A stretch of DNA of 64,000 nucleotides from Otis tarda (GCA_026413225.1 CM048552.1:212053553-212117552), one strand, 5' to 3'; shown: positions 25,501-37,514, counted from the first letter of the stretch. Program-made: numbers and translations. The notes: generated from the letters alone by a model not told the origin.

Positions 25501-26496
25501 AAGATTTGGCTATACTTTATCAGGTAAATTAGTTGAAAATCCCATCTTTACCAAGACTTCTCTATTCTCAAAGCAGAACAGGGGCAACAAAACTTTCCCT
25601 GCTATTTCTCCAGTCTTCTTTGAAATTCTTTACAGGAGTGGAGACCTGTGAGATAACTGTCCCAATCAGTGAGAATTACCCACATTGCATGGGTGGAGGA
25701 GAAAATGAAGCAACTCACCCAGAATACAGAGGAATTTGGAAAGAAAAGGGAAGGGAGAGTGCAAGGGAAGGGAAAGGGGTTGATGGTGATAGGTGAGGCA
25801 AAGAGTTTCATCTCACAGGAGGGAATTTTAAGCAAGGACCAGGGTAAATAGGAACAAAGTGAGGTCAGAAAAACAGGAAAAAAATGCTAGAGGTATATCA
25901 GTCAAAGAGGGTCAGAGGTGAGGTAGAAGAGGAGCAGTTTCAAAGAAGGAGAGGTGAGTAAGTCAGAGGAGGGAGTGTGGAAGGAGGATTCACTAATGAC
26001 GTGGAGAGAATGGCACATTACGATCGAGGTCAGGGAACATCCATAAAGATACAGGCCAAGTAGGGCTTGATCTTTTTCTGTGATAAAGAAGCAAGGAGAT
26101 AAAAATTAGCAGCCACAGAAACCTACCAAGATAAAAAACAGAAAATGGAAGCTAAACTGATGGGCTGGAATAATCTCAGACACCAAGCACCATTCGCCGT
26201 GGGTCCTGGGACTCCTGTTAGCAGTGAGTCCCATTGTAAACACCGACTTAAATGTGATACTTTGGTCTCCTCTTCTCCAGTGTAACAGAGATGGAGAAAG
26301 ATGGGGACATTCCCTGACTTCCACAAGTAACACTATAAATTACATATATGATTTTATAATTGATGCCTACTAGGTGTGCTTTTTTAGACATGTCTGTGAG
26401 AGCTTTTATAAAGGTGTGCTTGATAAATTACAGCTTCACTGCTTTTTCCTGTCTGCTCACTGCTGATTTAACACCTCCTGGATTGCTTTTCCACAG

Positions 26497-26764
26497 GCTC
26501 TGCAGGAGGAGATTAACGTTTCTGGTAGTAAAATAAAAGTGAGTTACCTGAGCAGTCGCACAGCTGGCTACAAATCAGTCCTGAGGATCAGCATGACCCA
26601 CCCCACCATCCCCTTCAACCTCATGAAAGTCCACCTCATGGTGGCCGTCGAGGGACGCCTCTTTAGAAAGTGGTTTGCAGCTGCTCCAGACTTGTCCTAT
26701 TATTTCATCTGGGATAAGACAGATGTCTACAGCCAGAAGGTGTACGGGCTCTCAGAAGCCTTTG
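26497..26764 (+). CDS. TENM4: TENM4 exon: FN-plug domain
   Basis: This 268-nt exon has acceptor ttccacag and a perfect donor gtaagt. It holds 89 codons starting [12 protein letters not shown] and ending YGLSEAF, plus the first base of a split valine. In teneurin structures this part is the FN-plug, which closes the bottom of the YD barrel and touches the NHL propeller (family knowledge). The stretches [31 protein letters not shown] and [15 protein letters not shown] are hallmark teneurin sequence, and [13 protein letters not shown] is TENM4-like. A sequon, NVS, lies near the start. Reading frame and splice sites are intact. Confidence 0.96.
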
Positions 26765-28857
26765 GTAAGTGCCGCCAGGGCTTGTGTCTCTTTTTAGAAG
26801 CAGCTAAGTGGCGACGCACAGACTTTGTCCTGTATCGGTATGGTCCAGCTGCTAACACATAAAATGGTCTCTGCTGGTTCAGTGCTGTTTCCTTGGAGAG
26901 GATTGGGTCCAGCTGTTCGGTCAGCACACATTTCCCCAGCAGATGAATACTTCTCTGTTCTCTGGATCATAGCCCAGCATATACATCCCGAGCTGCTACC
27001 ATCATATTCACATAGAAGGAATGAACTGGGACTAGAGGCATTTGGCAACCCCTCACCTATGGCCAAAAGCTGTCAGCACTGCTCTGAAAGAAATTCCTAG
27101 AACTGAGTCCTAATCTCCAACCTCCTTGTGCCTGACCTTCAGGATTGCTCTAATCTTACAATTTCCCTTTCATTACCTATTCAAGAGCGCCATCCCAAAC
27201 TGGGGCGTGATGGTCTTCCCTCTTGTACGTTGTGTGTTCATTTACTTCTGCAAAAGACTGTCAGAAGCTGCAAGGCAGAGAATGGGAAGGCTCTGCATGC
27301 TCAATGTGCCACGTCCCCAGCACCAAGCATTGTGGCCCATGCCACCCATTCTTTAGGGGCAGAAGCTGAAGTCCTTGCTGGAGCAGGGAGCTGTGCTGGG
27401 GATATCCTATGTGTGCAGAGACACACTTCATTTCTCTTCTGCTGCCATCCCAGACTTCACCCAGTGAGCTCTGTACAAAGGGATACTTCGAGTGTAGAGT
27501 GAGCAGAGGTGATGCTGCTCTGCAGTGGTTGTTTCCCATCTGGTCAATAACCAGAGGATGTTCAGTTACAGGTCTTAGACAGAGTCTAGATGAGACCTTT
27601 CAGGCTGCCAAGGCAATGATATCAGCAAGATGGAGAGATCCCAAATTAGGAAACACAGGTCTTGTTGATGGGTGATTCACTGACGCCTCATAGCCCAACG
27701 GAAGATAAGTCTCTTTAGAGGAGCTGTAGGGTGCTTTGTTTTCTGGGAGGAAAAATTAGTGCCTTCCTCTCACTCAGCCTGAATGAAACAACAAGTTTGG
27801 AGTCCACACTGAGAAATGTGTCCTGGTAGCATATCCTGAAGACTATGTTTACATGCTATTTAAGATGTTAGATTAGCAGCGGGTCCTGGAGTGCTCCATG
27901 ATGCAGCTCTGCAGGACCAGAGTACTCAAGCAGGTCTGAGGACATCAGCATTCAGGCTTTCAGTGATTCCCACCTCTAGAATGGTCGAAAATATGAAGCC
28001 TTCATTTCCTAAATTTCGCAAGGAGGCTGGGAAACTTGTAAGATCAGATCTTTACTTTTATCTAGTTAAAAAAAAAAAAACCAACCAAAAACCAAACCTA
28101 TGTAATTGCTTTTCATTTGTATAGAACTTGCAGTTCTGCTCTGCTTCAGCTGTTAGCACTGAAAAGATCAGGTAGGGCAGAAGAAAAGAAGACCAAGGAA
28201 GCTGGTCCTACTTCTTCTGAGAAAATCATAAAGGAGTCACTATTCTGTCAAAAAAAACCCCCATGATTTTCCTTATACAGACATAGTTTTACTCTAGAGC
28301 AACTCCATTGTGTTCAGTGGAGTTACTCCTGAAAGGTTCTGATTAGATGTTATGGACAGCAAACCAGTTTTGCTGTGTAGCCTTTTGACATTAACAATGA
28401 CCACAAGTCAACCTGGTCTAAGGCTGCTGTCTCTGAGGGACTCACTCATTTGTGTAAGTCTTTGCTTTCCAAGAAAGGCCATGATGTTTAGCAAGTTCTT
28501 GACACGCAATCTTAGATCAAAGATACTAGATAGAAGTAAAATGCTCCCATTTAGGAGTCCAGCAGCGGTTTACACCCTCAAATGCCCATTGTTTTAAAAT
28601 AGGTCTTTGAAACAGTGCCTTTTAAATATTTAGCACATTTATCCAACATCTACAACTGCGCTGACCTTTTTAAATGCAATATGGCCTTTAAAGAGAAAAA
28701 TACTAAGACTGTGCATTTCGATGATGACATTTTAAATGAAATTGGCAGTTGCCTGTAGAAATGCTCTTAATGCTGCTCAGTTGAAACTCTGTGTGTGCTG
28801 ATAGTGCGTTTCTGGGTCATTAATCTGAGAGGTCTTTTGCTTCTCTCTTGTTCACAG
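26765..28857 (+). other. TENM4: Intron within FN-plug region
   Basis: This 2.1-kb intron has no young repeat. A short relic with the phrase GGAGTTACTCC (about 28290-28345) resembles an old amniote repeat. Nothing else is recognised. Confidence 0.75.
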
Positions 28858-29001
28858 TTTCAGTAGGTTATGAGTATGAATCCTGTCCTGACTTGATTCT
28901 GTGGGAGAAGAGGACTGCTGTGCTTCAGGGTTATGAAATTGATGCTTCCAAACTTGGAGGATGGTCCTTGGACAAACATCATGCCCTCAACATACAAAGT
29001 G
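28858..29001 (+). CDS. TENM4: TENM4 exon: end of FN-plug, approach to NHL domain
   Basis: This 144-nt exon follows acceptor gttcacag and ends AGTG before donor gtaggt. It completes a split valine, adds 47 codons ([19 protein letters not shown] to HALNIQS) and leaves G of a glycine codon completed as GGC by the next exon. The motif [11 protein letters not shown], followed by [17 protein letters not shown], is nearly invariant across vertebrate teneurins, consistent with a structural link between the FN-plug and the propeller. It is separated from the next exon by the shortest intron here, about 1.1 kb. Confidence 0.95.
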
Positions 29002-30125
29002 GTAGGTTGACTGTAACACACAACAGAGGAATAACGCAGTGTTGCAAGGTCCAGTTGCTTCTTATCGTTAAAAATTCAAGAAAAGGAAAGAAACCTGACC
29101 AACACGTGTACTCTCTCATGTATTTTACTAACAAATTATTTCTAGTAACCTACATTTAGAATCAATATGGTGTGCATAAATCCAAAAGAAGCTGGCCATG
29201 GTGAAGTACTTGAATGTTAGCATGTCTGAGTTCATCATGTCCTAAAAGAAGGACATCAACAAGGAAAATATTCTTGAAATATTCTTTTAAAAGTCCTAAT
29301 AAAGGGGAGTCTATTCAGACTGGACCTACCACTGACCTTAAATCCACCCAGACACATCCTCCAATGTACAAGTGTACTCGCAGAAATGAGAGGCTTCATG
29401 GGTCATAAGGGAGAAAGGGAGATGCCAGAGTCCTTGAAGGTTGCTCAAGACTACAGCAGGGTGGTTTGAAAGCTGATCAGAACATGTTAAAAAGCACTAT
29501 GTCCTTCTGGATCATAGCAGAGGTATGGGAGCAAACATAGAGTTCAGCCCACACCACTGCTGAAAACACTGCACTTACAGGGAACATAAGCAGAGCTCCT
29601 CTAAAGCTTTGCAGATTAAACATTTCTCTAGAGAATGCACCATGGTCTTCCTATCCCTTATCTTTCGATGAGCTGTGTAATTTCTTTTTTTATGTGGTAG
29701 GTTGCAAATTGTAGGGCAAGGAGGGATAGAAATGCAGGTGAAAATTCATGAGACGTTGAAAAGTATACTTTATTGAAAGGTAAAGACAGTCTTGTTCTCC
29801 CTACATACTTGTGTTCTGCAGGTAATGTAATGGGTCTATAAAAATACTTACTTCAGATAAGGGGCTCCTCTTTTGCAACCATCACAAAACAATACTATGA
29901 AAGATGATAAACCACCTTAGAATCATAGAATCATTTAGGTTGAAAAAGACCTTCAAGATTATCAAGTCCAATCATTAACCTAATACTGCCAAGTCCACCA
30001 CTCAGCCATGTCCTTGTCACTTGACAAATTCCCCAGCTGCCATCCAGCATTGCCAGTTTGTCCTCCCTTTGGTCTCAGTTTCCCTATCTCTCTTTAATTT
30101 CCTTATTGCTGTTTTCTCTCTCCAG
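29002..30125 (+). other. TENM4: Short intron before NHL domain
   Basis: This 1.1-kb intron carries one old CR1 3' fragment (about 29918-30060, minus) close to its 3' splice site. Nothing coding is seen. Confidence 0.8.
29918..30060 (-). mobile_element. CR1 LINE relic, different subfamily
   Basis: agaatcatagaatcatttagg, then gaaaaagaccttcaagattatc: a minus-oriented CR1 3' end of the kind with aagatcatcaagtccaa, unlike the main group here and similar to the copy ending at 58822. It is diverged and ends about 65 nt before the next exon. Confidence 0.75.
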
Positions 30126-30375
30126 GCATCTTGCATAAAGGAAACGGGGAAAACCAGTTTATTTCACAGCAGCCACCTGTAATCGGAAGCATTATGGGCA
30201 ACGGCCGCAGACGTAGCATTTCTTGCCCAAGCTGCAATGGTCTTGCAGATGGGAACAAACTCCTGGCTCCCGTTGCCCTAACATGTGGGTCTGATGGAAG
30301 TCTTTATGTTGGAGATTTCAACTACATCCGAAGGATCTTTCCCTCTGGCAATGTCACCAACATTCTGGAGCTGAG
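30126..30375 (+). CDS. TENM4: TENM4 exon: first blade of the NHL beta-propeller
   Basis: This 250-nt exon follows acceptor tctccag and ends CTGAG before donor gtacac, a weak donor without G at +5. It has two bases of the split glycine, 82 codons and AG of a codon whose identity depends on the next exon used: AGA (Arg) with the microexon, AGC (Ser) when it is skipped. It opens the NHL propeller: [13 protein letters not shown], the CPSC pair, then [15 protein letters not shown], a typical NHL blade strand. A sequon, NVT, lies near the end. About 65 nt upstream is the inner end of a CR1 relic, so the acceptor region abuts old repeat DNA. Confidence 0.95.
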
Positions 30376-33038
30376 GTACACAGTGCTGAATGTGGCCATT
30401 ATACCTATGCCCTTAAGTTCTGCAGAAATGTTATGTACTCTACAGGAAAACGAGGAAAACTCTTAAAAAACTACAGTAAAACAGAAAAAAAAAAAAGCTG
30501 TCCAGATTTGCCTCTTCTGCAACTCTGCTGACTTTGATTTACACCGGAGAAACACAAGCCTAACAAGTTCTCCCAGATTGAATCACACGTCAAAAATATT
30601 GACACATTTCTGTGCTGTTAAATCAAACTGTGTTGATGTTTCCCTTTCGGTGTAGTTAGAGATCAGTGGGAATTCTTAAAATTAACAGTCAGCCTCTGAG
30701 ATAACCTAAACTTGGAAGGTCTCAGCACTAATAGTGATATGTAGAGGTTAATCGAAAAAGATCATCATTCATAATTAAGACAAGATGATCACCTAGGGAG
30801 TCACAGACCTGGGTTTTCCTAGTTGTTTTCGGGGGGACAAACACATATCAGCTCCCCTCAGTTCCTAGCTGAACAGCAATGTCAGAGTGAACATGAAGAT
30901 GGATCATCTGAAAGTGAAGTGTTTCCATTTACTCCAAATAACAAAGGAAAAAAATATATATATTAGGAGAAACTGGGAGGATGGGGAAGGAACATCCATT
31001 AAAAAAAAGGAAAGGAAGAGAAAAGTATAGATTTATCACAAGTTCTGAGGAAATGAAATAGATTGCAACTGAATCAAAATTTCAAATTGATCTCACTGGG
31101 GGTATTTTTCCTATCTAAAATTTCCACAACAAATACAATTACCTACTTCAAAGCACCAGGGTCTGATTCTGAACTCTGTGACCAGACAAGACTCACTCCA
31201 GGAAAGTCAATAGAGTTAAACCAGGGTTTGTGACGAAGCTTCTCTACTTGAAGGACCTGACCTAAGGTCCTGGAAATCTAGGTGAGGTTGGTGTGGTAGG
31301 AAGTTTCACATTCCCATTTACCTCGCAAGATCTGGCCTGAAAGTGAGAGTCTTCCAGAAAGCAAAAACCTCTCTGCTCTACTCAGATTTAATATCCTGGC
31401 TGATAAGGACAAAAGTAAGGCTCCATTTCTGCAAGTGGAGAGCTTCCACTGCCATGTGGAAGCTTACTGGACAGGTTACCAGAGCAGTGGGGTCCCCCAT
31501 GCAGCATTGCTCTGTATTCCCATTTGCTCCACAAGGCCATGGGTAAAAATGAAAGAGCTGATTTGCACCAGAACTGGTGCAAGATCCCATTAGCCCCTCA
31601 TTTACAAACATGCTGCAGTCCTTGGACCTTGCTGGAGGTCTTCTCATGCAGAACCATCATCGTAGATCATGGTGTTTGAGAAGAAAATCCAGACAGCCAT
31701 CACAAGGCTGGCACTTACAGAATAGGTGTCTTGGTATGCTCACAGGGCGACAAGGAAATCAGGAGGAATCACTGAATTAGGAAACCCACAATGAGATGTT
31801 TACAGTGACATCCCAGAGGGCTGGGGTACCTTTTGAGTAAATAAGCAAGAACCCAATTCTTGCTATTGTGTTACACGATATATGAGAACATAATACCTCT
31901 CGTGTTTGTAAGGTAGGAAGCTGGGATAAATCTTCAGACCTGGTCCACGTTAAAGAATGTAATATTTTTCCAGTGCCAGAAAGTTATTTTAACAGCCAAA
32001 GGTGAGATTTCCAGAAGAGCCTAGGTGATTTGGGGCCCAAATCCCACTGCAACTGACTGGGATTAATATCTCATTCCCAGAAGTACAATTTTGAAAACCC
32101 GATCCCTGTTTCATTGTCAGTGGAAATACCAGAGCCAGCGGAGGTCTTACGGAGTATTTCCTGATTGGAAAAGAGAAAATTGGAAGCCTTGACAGAGTAG
32201 CCTTGCTAGCTTTTGTGTAGAGCCACAGAGTTAAATTTACTCCAGAGTTAAATCTGCTGGAACGATTGCTGCTTCATCTGTGCAAACACTTAGGTTACTG
32301 GATCTAATAAACATTTCTTCACTCTGGTGTGCTATAAAGTAAGTGGGTTCAGATGCCGGCTGACTAAAAGCTATGGAGGAAAGCTATTGCTTTTGGACTA
32401 AATGGAGTTTGCTTGTGTCTTCTCAAATCAGCATCTCCTTGGAGATTAACACCCTCACTATTTGGCTTTTGGGTTTTGTTTGGCGGGCGTTGTGGTTGAA
32501 GTGCAGTGTTCAGCTGCAGGGAGGAAAGTGAATGCATTGTGGGTTGCAGATAGCTGCAGCTGGGTCTGTAACTGAACCCCTGAAAAATGTCCAGCTTGGC
32601 ATCATTCCAGTCCTCTGAGCTGGAGTTCACGAGGTTACGGCACTGAACTGCCACCCGTAACTGTGCAACTGTAAATCACAAAGTATTGCTTTGACTGAGA
32701 GTGAAAAAAACCCCACTAACGATATCTATATCTACGTATATTTAGCTCAGTACTGCTCTGAATGATAAAGTCTGCCTGGTCCTATCTCTTGCCTAAGTGA
32801 ATAACTCCAAGCAGGTGAGATCGCACTTCCTTTGTGATATGCAGCGGTACATAAGTGAGCTCACTGCCAAGTAATATCCAACATAAAAGATATCAGTGTC
32901 ATTCCAGCTAAGTCTTTCTTTATTATTGCATTGTATTATACAGTTACTGTCAAGTTTTCAATCTGCTAATAATGCATCGAACCAAGCCGCTAACAAATCA
33001 TTCTTTCTTCTATTCCCTGCTTTCCTGTCTTCTGTCAG
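30376..33038 (+). other. TENM4: Intron before the microexon
   Basis: This 2.7-kb intron starts at the weak donor gtacac and ends in a pyrimidine tract with a UGC. It has two old repeat-like relics (about 31165-31245 and 31990-32105) and otherwise unique AT-rich sequence. Confidence 0.75.
32990..33038 (+). promoter_or_regulatory. Branchpoint and UGC-containing pyrimidine tract of the microexon
   Basis: Upstream of the microexon there is a CTAAC branchpoint-like site (32990-32994) and a long pyrimidine-rich tract interrupted by TGC at 33018-33020, about 19 nt before the exon. UGC elements inside the pyrimidine tract are the recognised signature of SRRM4/nSR100-dependent neural microexons. The motif is seen; its use is inferred. 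Confidence 0.55.
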
Positions 33039-33059
33039 AAATAAAGATTTCAGACATAG
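33039..33059 (+). CDS. TENM4: TENM4 21-nt cassette microexon in the NHL propeller
   Basis: A 21-nt exon sits between acceptor cttctgtcag and donor gtaagc. Joined to the preceding AG it reads R-N-K-D-F-R-H and leaves AG of a serine completed by the following exon (AG+C). Both the included form (LELRNKDFRHSHSPAHK) and the skipped form (LELSHSPAHK) stay in frame, because 21 is a multiple of three and the flanking exons have matching phase. This seven-residue insert is the known alternatively spliced propeller insert of teneurins, which tunes homophilic and latrophilin binding (family knowledge). A CTAAC branchpoint-like site lies 45 nt upstream (32990-32994). It was found by looking for the family's insert in the proper intron; it is too short to appear as an ORF. 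Confidence 0.93.
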
Positions 33060-33103
33060 GTAAGCCAACCAGCGGAGAATTCTTATGCCGCTCCCTGTCT
33101 TGT

Positions 33104-33109
33104 TGCATG
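33104..33109 (+). promoter_or_regulatory. Rbfox-type UGCAUG splicing element
   Basis: TGCATG occurs 45 nt after the microexon (within gttgcatgttg). Rbfox proteins bound downstream of a cassette exon generally promote inclusion, so this site fits neuronal inclusion of the insert. A hexamer occurs by chance about once in 4 kb, so position is the main argument. Confidence 0.5.
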
Positions 33110-36100
33110 TTGTTACACAGCGAGCCACAGGTGCCATTTCCAGATGATTCAATAGCAAATGAAGCTGGCGTGATTAAAACTGGCATAGGCAATCACTCAT
33201 CAGGACTGGGAGCCATTAATCACCGAGCAGAATCGCGCAGACTTCTGCCCGAGCTGTTGTAGCTGTAGACAGGGGAAGTACGGACAGGAGGAGGGTAACG
33301 AGGACGAGGGAGGAAGGAAAAATGGGTGGGAATTAACCAAGAAAGTAAAACAGGGACAGCGTCAGGATGCGGGTCGCCGGAATAGCTATAATGGAAAAAT
33401 AATTCTCATATGGTGAAATGTCTTCTTTTTGAGTTTGAGGAGTGTAACAGGCATAATGAAGGGGCAGATGTAGGGATGTAGTTACAAAAACTCTTTGTCA
33501 GCCTGAGCTCTTCACAGAGAGCCTTCGCATTGTGTGAACGTATGTCAGGTCAGAGGTAGCGCAACTCAGAACTTGAGACAGGAAATGCAATAAAAAAAAA
33601 AAAGAAAAAGAGTAATGGCAAGAAAACAAGATGAAAGAGAGACTCCTAAATTGGAGCTTTGTCACTAAGAATATTTGTCATTTGGGTTCACTGGAGTTTC
33701 AGTGGGTTTGATCCAATCAGTTGCATTCCGGAAGATGTCAACCTCTGTCACTGTCTGTGTTTGCTAGGACTTCTCTGACTCTGACAAGTTTCCCATCCTT
33801 CTCCCCAGCTGCTTTCTAAATTAGAAGCTTAGACTGTGGACTTGGGATATTTTTTTTGTTTGGTTTTCTTTTTGCATTTGGGATTGGGGATTTTTTGTGC
33901 GACATGCTTTCTATTTACTTTTTCTTTGCCTTCATAAAGGCGGTGCAAAACCAGAAATGTTCGTTTTATCTGCGTGCCTGGAAATTCAATGGAGTAGAAA
34001 CTATTTTTTCATTCTATCACCAGAACGTTAATTAAGGGCTGAGCTTCCATGGTATAATGAACTGGCCCAAAGCATCTATTAGCAGGGCTGGGAGGTTGGT
34101 ACACAAGATCTCTGCACTGACTGTCTTCATCAGTCTGAGTTTCAGGCCCCAGCTCCTCTTCCACATCATTTAAGGCAGCAGAAAAACTCATTTCTCTTTG
34201 AAACAGCCAGGTTGTATCCTTAATGCCCTAGAAATACACAGCCACTAAAGTGCACCTGCTTTGACGGTGAAGGGCAGCAGCTGAATACCTGTTACAAGAA
34301 GAGTTTTTATATATGAAGGCAATAATTGAGTGAAAATATATGGACTGGCCACAAATGCTGATGATGCCACCAGAGCCAGTTGGCAGGGCTTCAGCTTTTA
34401 GGCAATTCCTGAAAACTATGAAATAAAGTGAAAGAAAGCCGAGACGTGCCTGCTTCAGTGTGGTCCAAAGGGGACCAGGGAGGGAGGAGAAGGACGTGAG
34501 GAACTCTAGATCAAATATTGTCATCTGTGACTACAGTAAGGGAGTCATCTATGTGAGATAGCATCTGTTCTGTGTCATTTGCCATAATACTCTTCATTCC
34601 TGAGACACAGAGAAATTAGTGGGTGTAGTCTTCTCTAAAGCTCCAGTACTTTGAGTGCCAGAAGGTCCTAAGCTTGACACCATTGACAGGGAACAGCTGC
34701 AAAGGGTGAGATCCATGAGACTCAATTTCAGTGGTTTGGAAAAGCTGCAATCCATATGCGAAAGCTTCCTCACTTCAGGGAAAAGGATTCCTCTTGACTA
34801 AGTAGCTTGCAGTGAGCTTGATCTCCAGAGATTCTAGAGCTACAAAAGTAAGAGGCTTGGCTCTACAGCACAGCTTAGGTAGCCAAAGTCTAACTCTGCA
34901 ACAGCCAAAATGGCTGTGTCTCAACATGAGGGATGTCAGCTAAGCCAAAAAGCATCACCAAATTGTGATGCCTCCCAATTTTACACCCATCTGTCATTCA
35001 GTCATAGGTTAATAGGACCTTACTCCAGTATGTCTGTGTATGGACCTGTCTTAGTGGGCCTATAGAAGCTAATGACTTTCTCCAAGCATGGCAATAATAA
35101 TTTGCAGTTAATGATCATTATCTTTCCTCTGCAGGAACATGGAGGGCAGTGAGGCATTTCTGTCTTGCAAATATGCAAAAAGTGGCCACACTTAAATCTA
35201 TTCTTCGTTTCTTGTTTCCATTCATACCGTAGAGAGACAAATCTACAATTAGTGGCAAAGAGATGTATCTCAGACGACTATCTGAGGAATGGATCAGAAG
35301 TCCTTTGCAGTCCCTGGGTTGGCTTATGGCATTGTTATGAAGTTTTATTATCCAGCCTGTGACACTAGAAGAGCTTTGGGCATCGCGCACAAACTGAAAA
35401 CACTAAAAGGCCAAGTGTAAATTCAGCTCACAGCACTGTGTGGCCTCCTTATGTATTAATCTATTGAATGTCACCCAGGGAGAAAAAAAAAAGACCGGTA
35501 CCTCACACAAGCTATAATAAAATCTTCTGTTTGTGAGCTGCAGGGTGCTTAGCACGGAGCCATGGAAACACAGCCCTGCCGAACAAAACCCGCTTGGCTG
35601 CAGGAATTCGGGAGTTCTTTAGTCACCAGCAAACGCATGCAGCCAACAAGGCTCAGAGGGCAGCTGGCACAGAAAGTTTTACCAAGGTGGTTTCATGTCC
35701 TTTAACAGAGACATCAGATCCAAAGAAGCCCAGGGGTTTATTCAGATGAGCTGTGATGGGTGACCAGCTTTGGTGCTGTGACTGCGCCTGTCTGCTGGCC
35801 GCACTGGGAGCCACACTATTGCCATTAATGGAAGTTGTCCTTCAGAGGAGGTGGTAGATGCCCTTGCGTTTGAGGAACTAGGATGCAGTTCATCTTGTAA
35901 GATAAATGTCCAAAATAAATCAGACGAATCACATCCAAAAAGATGCTATTTCTCTCTACCACCCATAAAGGGAGTTTAAGCAACCAGTTCAGATGTGAGC
36001 ATCCACCTTGTAACCATCAAAAGCTTGGTGAGATGGATCCCCTGGCTTTGAGCAAAAGTCAATGAAAAGATGCATCTTCTTTTTCTCATCTTTATTACTT

Positions 36101-37337
36101 AGAGACTGGCTTCCCATTCAGAGGTTCCTCCCTCAGACTTCTCCAAAACAGGGGCTCTGGGCCCAAAGGAATAATAACAACCTTTGCGTAAATCTATTAT
36201 AATACTGCAGAAGCAATCCACAAGTGGCACATCAACTGTCACCCAACTTTTTGTCACTTCATCCCTCATGCCTGTGTATAAGGAATCACGTAAAGCCTAA
36301 ACACTTCAAATTGAGTTTGACTCTCTTAACATATCTGCAGAGCTCCCCAAATGGTGCTGGAACTATGCTGTCCAAATAATGAGAAGGAAAAAAAGGAAGG
36401 GGACAAGGCAGATGTATGGGAGAGCCTATATGTAACCCCAAACAGCTGGGATCACTGTGGACTTGGAAGATTTCCCTGTGCTTCCCCAGTGCGTCACTGT
36501 ATCACAGGCCTATGAGGAAGCCATATCACCTCCCTTTCACTTTGGCCTGCAGAACTTCTGCTGGTGAAGCTGTCCTCATTCCCAGTGACTACAGTGTCAG
36601 GCCCACCAGTACCCACTAAGGTGTCTGTTCTTGGCTAGGGACCAGCCCGCCTCATCCCTCCAACTTTGGTTTGTTGCTTCAGGGAATTAAAATATCAATG
36701 CAGTGCTCAGGTTTTCTTCTAAAATACGTTAATAGCAAAAGGAACGCTCTGGATGGGAAATCAGCTCTTCACCCACAGCCCTTTTCTAGTGGTGGCAGTG
36801 TCAATATAGGGGATAAATATTCTAAGACTACAAATACTGTAACTGAGCAAGTCCTCTGAATAGTAAAAGGTCCTGTCTTTTGTTTTGGTCCGTTATCTAA
36901 CTGAGCAATGAGACAGGATGAAAGGAAAAAAAAAATCTTCTCTGCTTCACCCCAGGCAGATTTATTTCAGCCCAGTTTGCCACTTGGATTTGCCTATTGA
37001 TTGTGGTTTTAAATAAAAAGCAAAGCCTCAGTGTTCCTGGCTCCAGTGCTCCTGCATTATCACAGGTGAAGGGAAGCACTTTAGGAACTTTTACATTACT
37101 AATGTATGTTTGTTTAGCATCTCTCATCCTGAAGGCTTTTGATGTGTTAAACAAAAGCTCTGGGAATGTTTGGCATTTGCCTGGTTCTCTGATCCGTGGT
37201 TAAAAGAAATCAGCATTGGTTTCAGAGTCCATTCTACACAGGAGCTGGGATCAGAAGATAGTTTAGGATCTCTCTCTTCCACAAAAGCTTGTAATCAATA
37301 ATAAAAATCACCAGCATGAGGCTATGAAATCCAAAAT

Positions 37338-37514
37338 CAGGTTGCCCAGAGAGGTGGTGGATGCCCCATCCCTGGAAACGTTCAAGGCCAGGTTGGATGA
37401 GGCTCTGAGCAACTGGATCTGGTTGGAGATGTCCCTGCTCCTTGCAGGGAGGTTGGACCGGATGGGCTTTGAAGGTCCTTTCCGACCCAAACCATTCTAT
37501 GACTCTAGGATTCT
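37338..37514 (+). mobile_element. CR1 LINE, short 3' fragment
   Basis: Plus-oriented CR1 starting caggttgcccagagaggtgg and ending near gactctaggattct. It keeps the last about 45 ORF2 codons ([20 protein letters not shown]) and the 3' UTR. Confidence 0.93.

Larger units (their letters stand above)
20433..26496 (+). other. TENM4: Intron between TTR/FN-plug exons
   Basis: This 6.1-kb intron contains two minus-oriented CR1 pieces (20468-20842 and 22305-22511) and a purine-rich G-tract block near 25748-25779. The rest looks unique; nothing coding is supported. Confidence 0.8.

Noticed and set aside
35845-35880. A short CR1-like phrase (gaggtggtagatgccc).
   Set aside because: Only about 20 matching bases and no tail or neighbouring CR1 phrases; too little to call.
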